Shown: positions 56,383 through 64,000 of the stretch, one piece after another | How the letters are laid out: the number at the start of each line of letters is the position of its first letter | Position numbering within the stretch: position 1 is the first letter of the stretch | Assembly (NCBI RefSeq): GCF_040869045.1 | Contig: NC_090319.1 | Coordinates: 65,444,779-65,508,778, forward strand | From: Eurosta solidaginis | Lineage: Eukaryota > Arthropoda > Insecta > Diptera > Tephritidae | Direction of reading: 5' to 3' | Length of the DNA: 64,000 nucleotides | Translations under genes and position numbers: made by a program | Notes under the pieces: model-generated | Database searches by the model: none | The model's input: only the letters and a program-made list of their open reading frames with translations | What the model was told of the DNA's origin: nothing

Positions 56383-56898
56383 TGTGGCGAATGTTGAGAT
56401 CACTAGGCTGTTAGAAAATAATCACGCAACAACAATAACATGAAGCAGCCACTCTTATATACATACATGTCCACGTTAAAGCTATCAGCACTTATGGAGA
56501 AGGCGATGAAGAGATATCACACACACACACACATGTAGTCATCAGCCGAAGTAGTTACTCACACATACACACGCATATGGCTATAAACTACAAATATACG
56601 CGTATATAGCTGGTAACCAAGCATGAGCTACAAGAGTTCTAGAAGGTGAAACGTCTAAACCTTTGGAGAAATATGCGGACGAGGCAACAGAGTATAAAAG
56701 CAGCGCAAGCTGAGTAATAACTAATCAGTTTTTATTTGAGCACGCTATTGGTTGTGAAGTATAATTGTACTACTCCCAAATAAGTCTAATAAAGACCATT
56801 TCTGTATTGCAAAGAATATTGGATTGATTTATTCAACAGTTTAGCGATTCGAGCGTTAGTAGCTTTCAAATAAGCGGAATCTCCCGAAATTCGTTACA
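56383..56898 (+). mobile_element. Solo LTR with 6-bp target duplication
   Basis: 516 bp from TGTGGCGAATG to AATTCGTTACA, flanked on both sides by ACATAT (56377-56382, 56899-56904). It has a CACACA run, a probable TATA box (GAGTATAAAAGCAGCGCAAG) and a poly(A)-signal-like AATAAAG near 56788. A solo LTR is left by recombination between the two LTRs. The family also occurs, shortened and inverted, at 39479-39815. The coding part is not in the window. Confidence 0.88.
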
Positions 56899-57001
56899 AC
56901 ATATTTATTTATTTATTTATTTTTTATTTATTTATTTCAAAGTAAATCTAGGACAAATTAAAATATCCTTACAGACTATTTACAAATTATTAGCTTAAAT
57001 A

Positions 57002-59855
57002 TTATCTACCATATAAGTCATTTAGTATAAGTTTAAACTTTGATTTATTTACTGAAAAATCAATTTCCCTGGCATTAGTAAGAAGATTGAATTCCTTCAA
57101 TGCCCTAGCAATAGGCGAATTAGCGACATATGTCGTTCTGGCCCTATCCAATAAAAAAATATCATGATTTGGAAGTGTTCTAGATGGTATATTGAAGCGA
57201 ATACGCTCCAAAAGAAACGGTGAGTCAATCGTGCCCCCTATCAAATCATAAATAAATATCAGCGCTAAAATAGATCTTCTACTATCCAGAGGCTTTAGTC
57301 TTATAAGTAGACAGCTAGAGTAGTAAGATGGTAAAGGATCCTGAAAACGTAATGACCGGAGCCCAAAACGCAAAAATTTTTTCTGGATCATTTCAAGTCG
57401 CTGTATATGACAAGCGTGGTATGGTCTCCAAACGAAGGAAGCATATTCTAGTTTAGACCGTACAAGCGATGTATATAGTAGCTTTAACGTATAGGGATCA
57501 TGGAAGTCCGAGCTAAAGCGGCGAATGAACGCAAGCATTGAATATGACTTAGCAATAACACAGTTAAGTTGACACTGAAAGAGAAATTTAGCATAGAAGA
57601 CAACTCCAAGATCTAATATTTCATCAACAGTTTTCAAAACAGAAAGACCGATGTGATACGAGGTGTTAATACCACTACGGGATTTTGAAAATGAGATGTG
57701 AAAGCACTTATTAATATTTAAATGTAAGCAATTCCTACTACACCAATCTATTACTCTGTCAAAATCTGACTGCAGCCGTAGGGAATCTGCCTGATTTGTG
57801 ACTGATGTAAAAATTTTCAAATCATCTGCGTACAACAAAAAATTCGAGTAAATGAAGCAATGACGTATGTCATTAATAAAAATTACGAATAGGAGAGGTC
57901 CTAGGACACTTCCTTGAGGAACACCAGAGGTCGCGGTAAAAGAACGAGAACTGACACCATCAACCACAACAGTACAACTCCGATCCGCCAGGTAAGACTT
58001 CACCCATGATAGAATATTGGAGTGAAATCCCAGATCAGCAAGTTTTAAAAGTAGTAATTTATGGCTAACTTTATCGAAAGCCTTAGAAAAATCAGTGTAT
58101 ATGGTATCTACTTGTGCTCTATTATTAAAGAGAGAGAGACAATATTCAGTAAAAACAGCAAGATTAGTCACAGTCGACCTACCGGACATAAAACCATGCT
58201 GGTTGGGTGAAATAATACTTTTTACCGCAAACGATATCTTTTCCTTAATTATAATCTCGAAAAGTTTCGATATTGTGGAAAGTTTTGATATTGGGCGGTA
58301 GTTGGCAATATTGCTCTTATTGCCACTTTTGAAAATAGGAGTAATGGAAGTTACTCTCCAGGCATTAATAAAATCTCCCCGCTTTAGAGATTTATTGAAA
58401 ATTAATAAAATCGGATACGCAATTGCAACAGTATTTTTAAGCAAAAATGAACACAGTCCATCCACATCAGATTTGTTTTTGGAGGACTTTAATTGTTTTG
58501 AGGACTTTAACACCGAAATTCCCCGAATAACATCAAGTGATATGGAAAGTTCACCAAAATTTATATGAGTATTAACATCAGTATGCTCAACCACATCAGG
58601 CAAAACAGTATCAGACACAAAGTTAGAGCTGAAGAAATCTGCAAAAAGACTGACGGCATCAGTAAGAGAGTATGCAGAGGTTTCATTATAAAAAACATGA
58701 GATGGGATGCTAGAGCATGACTTTTTAGCTCTAACGTAGCGCCAGAAAGATTTCGGATTCGACTTAATGTCGCATTCAAAATTCTCAACATATTTTTTAT
58801 GAAGCCGATTTCTTAGGGATTTAAATTGCTTTGAATAATATACATATTTTTCCTTAAAAGCAGGCGTGTTAGACAATTTGTACTTTTTAAAGAATTTGTT
58901 TCGTAAATTCTTAAGTTTTTTTAACTCCTTCGTATACCAAGGAATTTTATGGCAATTTTTCCGCATTCGAGGGATCAAACTACTCTGCATTTGGTTGACT
59001 TTACCTTTGAAAATATCAAAGCATTCACTAACACCAACAGCTGAGAATATACTATCCCAATCAATTATGCTGATTTTGGCGTTGATAGCATCAAAATCAC
59101 AGTTTCTAAAATTATAGTTTCCTGAGTTCATATCTAATCGAATTTTTTTAAACTCATAAGATTCTAATTCCAAAACTAATGGAACATGATGTAAGCCAGG
59201 GCAAGAGAGAGGATCAAGACATTCGGAGAGTGAAAAAGTCATGGTATCACTAATAAAAATTAGATCCAACGTCCTAGACAAGTTATTAATAAAGGTGTTT
59301 ACCTGGGCAAGATTCGCGTTCAGTAAGTTATCAACGACATATGTTTCAGAAACACTATTAACGTTATTCGGATACAAAACTAAACTATCATCCACGGCTG
59401 CCCAGCCTACATTCCCTAAGTTGAAATCACCTAAAATACAAACATTATTCTCATGTCGCTTAGATACTAAATCTACAATATTATGTACATGCGCCATGTA
59501 CACATGATCTTCACTTCCTGGTGGAATATATGAGGCACATACAAAGAGAGGCAAAGGGCCATATATGCAAACACATAGTTGATCTAACAGTGAGTCTCCA
59601 TTCTGCAGCGATATAATTGACGAACCGCGATTAAAATTCCACCACCCCGAGTAGCGCCAGTTTTTATCGAGTCGCGGTCTTTGCGATAGACATTGTAGAG
59701 GTTAGGATCAAAAAATTCGGAGTCATAAAATGCACTATTAAGCCAGGTTTCCACAAAAACTAGAGCATCGTAGTTCAAATCAGAAGTGAATTCATAAAGC
59801 TTCTTAGATTTAGTTCTAAGCCCCGATTAATTTTCATAATAAATACTAAGAGGCC
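57002..59855 (-). pseudogene. CR1-like LINE ORF2: endonuclease and RT
   Basis: The endonuclease starts near 59850 with a YYEN..GLRTKSKK-type N-terminus carrying a stop codon. It goes on through YDALVFVETWLNSAFYDSEF and ATRGGGILIAV, changes frame near 59625, and continues in one open frame of about 860 codons to 57002: ICVASYIPP-type block, VCILGDFNLGNVGW, NLSRTLDLIFISD and a decayed LHHVPL motif. RT follows: KFFKKYKL, NYRPISKLSTISKLFE, QHGFMSGRSTVTNL, DTIYTDFSKAFDKVSH, SGVPQGSVLGPLLFVIFIND, LLYADDLKIF, then the thumb (LDLGVVFYAKF) and C-terminus (LLYTSLVRSKLEYASFVWRP). No RNase H. Confidence 0.9.
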
Positions 59856-59873
59856 TGTCATAGGCTTGTGGTG

Positions 59874-61418
59874 TTACGGAACCTGTTGCGCTGAACCATT
59901 CCTTTGAAAAAACTGGAATGGTCGTATAATTACATTGATGGGCCAGATACTCGCATCAACTACTTTATCATAAAATGATTCAGTTACGCCCAGTTTGAAA
60001 GTAATTTTCCTAAGGTCAGACAGCTCAGTACCTTTTCTTACAAGTTTATCGCATTTCAAATAAATCTTGTTTATGCCAGCATACTTCGAGACGTAGTTCA
60101 CAATATCTTCTTCAGTTACACTAGGCTGGAAAGATGAGACATGCAACCATTTAAGCTTAGCGGCAACACCTAGCTCTACATTATTGCTCACACCAAAAGC
60201 TAATGGCTTATGTAGATTTATGCGAGAACTCTTTACTTTCGGTTTAGACCCTGGGACTCTGCTTATGTTAGCGCCATTCGCATCATTACAATCAATCTGC
60301 ACCCTATTTGATTTTGTCTTGGCAGCATCAGCATAACTAGGTGGTAACGCTTGTATAGTACTAGTACCAGAGCTAGCAGACGGGGTGGCAGGTTGAGCTT
60401 GAACAGAAATTATAGATGAAGCCTTTGAAGAAGCAGGATGATCCACTGCCTCATTCGCTTGGTTAGCATTTTTAACTTTAAATTTCTTTGCACGCTTGGT
60501 CTTTTGTAGAATCATCAATGGACCCTCATTATTAACATCATTAGAGATTAGAGACAAGGTACCATTAGAAGTAAGCAAACCTTTAGCGCTTACTGTATTA
60601 TTATTATTAGCATTCATATTAGCATTCACATTATCATGCGGACACAGCGCGGTAGGAGAAACAATTGTTGTCTCGGCACTTGAAGCGATATCTATATAAG
60701 AAGCAGTTGACCGTTTATCTACTGTGCTAGCGACAGCGGAAGCAGCAACAACAGTAACACCTTCAGTACTTAGAACATCATTCGTATGTAGATTTGTAGG
60801 AGATCCAAGAGACGAATTAGAATTTTCGGTGATCTCTTCACGTTTGTTTACACTAAGAGCATACTCAGTGAAGAGCTTATGCAAATCACCAACAACAGAA
60901 TGCAGCCCATTTCAGCAGTTAATGATGTTATAGCGTCATCTTTAGCTTGCAGGCAGTTATGCAGAGAGTGAACATCAGCACGTAGTGCATCACACTTGTT
61001 AGCTAACTCTTTGTTATCATTGCGAATAGCGGATAAAGCAGAAAGCACAGATCGCAAATCAACAGCATGATTATTGCATACCGCAGCACCTTTTTGCATA
61101 GCTGCGTCTGAAATATCATTAGATAAAGTATCCAGAAGAGAGTTAGCACTTGTACTCTTATTTTTTATTATTTTCTGATTCTCAGTCAAAATTTGACGAC
61201 TTTGATCACTTGTAGCGACAGGGGGTGTCGGCAAACAAAGAGATGAACGACGTTCCGCCATACACACATTGCAATAAAACGATTTATTCGCGGAGTGCAA
61301 ATAATCGACATCGGCTTGAACAAACCCAACACAGCTCAAATGAAAAATTCTTTTTGCACTTTGCGCACTGAATCTTGGGGTCACTGCGCTCAACCTTTAG
61401 CTTACAATAGCAAGGCAT
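59874..61418 (-). pseudogene. CR1-like LINE ORF1: PHD-like finger and basic RNA-binding region
   Basis: Starts at ATG 61418 with MPCYCKLKVERSDPKIQCAK, the first half of a PHD-like zinc finger. A one-base frame change near 61350 leads to IFHLSCVGFVQADVDYLHSA and FYCNVC, the second half. A long, probably coiled region follows (SALSAIRNDNKELANKCDAL). A second frame change near 60860-60880 leads to a Ser/Ala/Asn-rich linker and a C-terminal domain (KLKWLHVSSFQPSVTEEDIV, KIYLKCDKLVRKG, VIDASIWPINVIIRPFQFF-type end) finishing at 59874. The last part resembles the RRM/esterase-like C-terminal module of LINE ORF1 proteins. Two frameshifts. Confidence 0.82.
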
Positions 61419-61899
61419 TATGAAAGCTTATATTACAAAGTTTATAAGCAATCAACACATATAAATTCACGACACTAGTTAATTGTGTCAGCAAGGTAAT
61501 ATGTTTACACATAACACAATCAAATAACTATGTAGGTACTTTATGCACGAACAGTTTAAAATAACACGGAGCTTGATAAAATACGTCCGTCCGCGACAAC
61601 TATTATTTACTAAAAAATTATATATATATGTAAACGCGTAGATTATCTGTTGATGACTTATTGTAGATTAGTGCATGTGTAAACGGGTCTTAAAGTATTT
61701 TTCACCCTAATTTCAAATGTAGAAGCTCTAGTTTCCGAAATATTAGTTTTTAATAAAAATAATTTTTTTAATACATAAACTTTATTATTCTCAATTAAAG
61801 TGAGTAAAATTTTCTTTTAAATTTTCCCTTTATGAGTTGATCCGGAGCACTACCCTGAATGCTCCAGCAATAATCAGCTAATATATGCGCGTTCCAGTG

Positions 61900-62245
61900 T
61901 CGGGTTTGCAACCCTTTGCAGACCTTTTGAATACGTTCCTAACGTGTTTAGGTGAACTTGGTTCTAAAATTGTGACAGACTTTGAGCTCATCCTTCAGTG
62001 CTGCGGGTTCAAATGTAGCTTTAACTGTCCCGCTCTGCATACGATTGACATCAGTTCCGAGATGATTGGATTGAATGTCTCCCATTTTTTTACACAGGTA
62101 CATTTTTGCTTTATCAAAAGCAGCTTCGAAAGGTAGTGCGTGTTTATTTTGTTATCATAGGCCTTCTCCGGATCTGCCAAATAATAAAAACCTGGTCGAT
62201 AATAGATTTACCGGGTCGGAAGCCGCATAAAAAATGTACAATCTG
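61900..62245 (-). pseudogene. RTE-type LINE RT fragment
   Basis: The minus strand reads CGFRPGKSIIDQVF near 62220-62180, then DPEKAYDNKINTHYL and a decayed AAFDKAK block. This is the order of the GFRPGRST.DQ and ..KTHHLF.DF.AAFD motifs of RTE-clade RT. Several frame changes; very short. Confidence 0.6.
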
Positions 62246-62388
62246 TTCGGTAACTTTAGTAGTAGAAGAACTTTACAAAAACAAATCTACATGTCACACA
62301 AATTAATATAGAGACAAAATGTCTCAATTGTGTTTTTAGTGTAGAAATGAGAAAAACTGAATTAAGCATGAAAACAAATACCAGCAGG

Positions 62389-62540
62389 ATAGCCTAGTGG
62401 TTAAAGGCAACTGCAGTTTCACCATGTGTGATTCACGGTGCGAATCCCGGTGAAACCTTTGATAACATTACAAAATTGCCTGATGATGATTACTTTGGCG
62501 GTTTTCGAAATGGTTCCATCGCAATATGCCAGTAAATGTT
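62389..62540 (+). mobile_element. Second tRNA-headed SINE or tRNA pseudogene
   Basis: Contains TAGCCTAGTGGTTAAAGGC, a good pol III A box, and GGTGCGAATCCCGGTGAAAC, a B box, about 40 bases apart, as in a tRNA. A non-tRNA body follows (TGCCTGATGATGATTACTTT, GGCGGTTTTCG) with a TTTCTTTCTTTTC tail. The tRNA head plus body plus simple tail indicates a SINE; the family is different from the 55350 one. Confidence 0.65.
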
Positions 62541-64000
62541 TCTTTCTTTTCATTTTCTCTTAGAAAAACATAATCAGACCAATTCTAAATATTCTCGCGG
62601 AATTTTTTTCTCGTGGATTTTTTTATTCCCGCGGAAAAATTCCTCAAATGCTGTTCTCCTAGGGAGAACAATAATTGGGGAATAAGAATTTCGAATTTTC
62701 GAAGTCAGCTGTTTTGTCAATTGAAATTTCGTTGCACATTTCTTATTTTGTTTTAAATATTGAAAAGTTTAATTATTGTTGCAAATTTGTTGGAAATTAA
62801 GAAATAAAATATAAACAATGCACAATATTTATTGCATTTCATGTGATATTCACTGAAATGAGTAATGAATTGGTGCCACAGCAACATCAACAGCGGAACA
62901 TAAGAAGAAGACGGTCGCATAACACAAATCTGCCGGAGTTGCCTGCTTTCATTCAGCAAAGCAATTTTCTGGCGGCCAGGTTGAGTTGAATTCGTCCTTC
63001 GTCATATGCCAAAATCTATTTAAGCCTTATTAAAAAATCCTTGCGCAATTTCTGGATGGCTGCATCAAATATGTATACCAAGAGCTCTACCGTTGCTTAT
63101 GATATACTTTTCGGCTTAAAATAAAGAATGTTGTGGTTGTAGTTGTTGTTGTATTAACAGTGAGAATATTGTGGTAGAATGTAAATACATATTTTAGCAC
63201 AAATTTATACAAATAAGTGTTCTTTCTTAAAAGAACCAATTTCCTTTAACTATTTTGATGCATTCCCTTTAATTTAACCAAGTGAAAAAACTCCTATGAA
63301 ATGGCAGAGAAATCTCCCTCTACCTCACATTCATAATACCTACTTTTCTTCCATAACCGGTTTCCGCTTTTTCGAACATTTTTCAGAATAGGAGGAAAGG
63401 GAGAAGTGAAAAAACTCACAAGGAATTTTTATTTAGAATACGAGGAATGGGAGAAGGGAAAAAACTCGCACGGAATTTTGGTTTAGAATTGGGCTGAATA
63501 ATTGAAATTCAATTATTATAAGCCGATGTTAAGCTCATGAATTCTTAAAATTTAGTAGTCTTTCACACAATACTGTAGTTATAAACTGCCTTTGTCAGTT
63601 CGTCACAGTCGGGTGGCGGAACGTATAGTATTTTTACATCAGGAATTTGAGCATCGGATTCGTACTGGAATATCGGGTTCGTACAATATCGTTAGCACTT
63701 ACCAAATTTTATGGACATGGGGAAAACCATTTACACGCAAATATATACGGAATAAATTTCTTAAGGTTGTATTTACGGACTGAGCGTAAGTACTAAATAA
63801 CTCTCTTTGATGACATCATGTGTACGATTTACAATAAGACATCCAGTTGTTAGCTTGGAAGTTGGCAAGTTCTCATCTTGCACTTGTTTTTATGTTAAGT
63901 TGGTCTCGTGGATGGGGAAAATGCCTATTGTATTAACCGGAATTGTAAACATCGATACTATGTAGATGCTATCTGAGTATGGGACTCATCTCTTTTTTGT
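62541..64000. other. Intergenic, mostly unassigned
   Basis: No supported gene. A short ORF at 62860-62990 (MSNELVPQQHQQRNIRRRRS) ends after about 42 codons next to a possible donor and is unproven. Two adjacent ~52-bp direct repeats (63381-63432, 63433-63483; GGGAGAAG..AAAAAACTC) are clear. Confidence 0.4.

Larger units (their letters stand above)
56905..61560 (-). mobile_element. Nearly full-length CR1-like LINE
   Basis: Minus-strand non-LTR retrotransposon with a PHD-finger ORF1 (61418-59874), an endonuclease/RT ORF2 (about 59860-57002) and an AAATA-type tail (56905-56940). The 5' end is estimated. A PHD-like finger in ORF1 is known from CR1-clade elements, which supports the clade. A few frameshifts and stops make it dead but recent. 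It is closely related in motif and tail to 8909-10790. Confidence 0.88.

Overview
The window looks like repeat-rich nuclear DNA of a fly. Spliced genes, AT-rich non-coding sequence, mdg1/412-type and errantivirus-type LTR elements, RTE and jockey/CR1/R1-type LINEs, Helitrons, tRNA-derived SINEs and MITEs together indicate a higher dipteran. A tephritid-like fruit fly is my best guess from the style of the repeats; this is inference only. There is one recognisable host gene. Nearly everything else is a transposable element, most of them nested, truncated or carrying stop codons and frameshifts.

Layout. 1-1350: decayed DUF4371/hAT-like transposase (-). 1528-3352: exons of a secreted CLIP-domain trypsin-like serine protease (-), whose last exons lie beyond the left edge. 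3925-4031: tiny MITE. 5560-5968, 10890-13110, 14162-14745, 20940-21660, 30540-31385 and 52150-52820: scattered remains of RNase H-bearing LINEs. 6876-8651: PIF/Harbinger-like non-autonomous element. 8909-10790: 5'-truncated LINE (-). 14780-15472 and 20276-20515: an unusual field of degenerate GATAAC/TTATCG repeats, split by an internally deleted errantivirus provirus (15473-20275, 4-bp target duplication CACG). 22886-25040: DNA transposon with perfect 36-bp inverted repeats and a spliced gene of unknown function, carrying a nested Tc1-type MITE. 27600-28040: RTE LINE 3' end (-). 33900-34470 and 38993-39070: a trinucleotide repeat field split by a nearly full-length LINE (34670-38990). 39479-39815: truncated solo LTR. 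39840-40985: LINE 3' part (-). 41152-41757: long palindromic foldback element. 41788 onward and 42279-43019: Helitron ends. 43317-51556: complete mdg1/412-like LTR retrotransposon (-) with a 4-bp target duplication ATGC and nearly identical LTRs but broken genes. 51570-51905 and 55350-55700: copies of one tRNA-derived SINE. 56383-56898: solo LTR with a 6-bp duplication. 56905-61560: nearly full-length CR1-like LINE (-). 61900-62245: RTE fragment. 62389-62540: second tRNA-headed SINE.

How the parts relate. The elements form insertion layers. The errantivirus is younger than the repeat field it splits, one LINE is younger than the trinucleotide array, the Tc1-type MITE is younger than the 22.9-kb transposon, and the mdg1-like element is among the youngest (4 differences seen between its two 523-bp LTRs). 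No operon-like or cooperating host gene set is visible. The most interesting unexplained items are the uncharacterised transposon gene at 23140-24307 and the alternating-orientation GATAAC repeat field.
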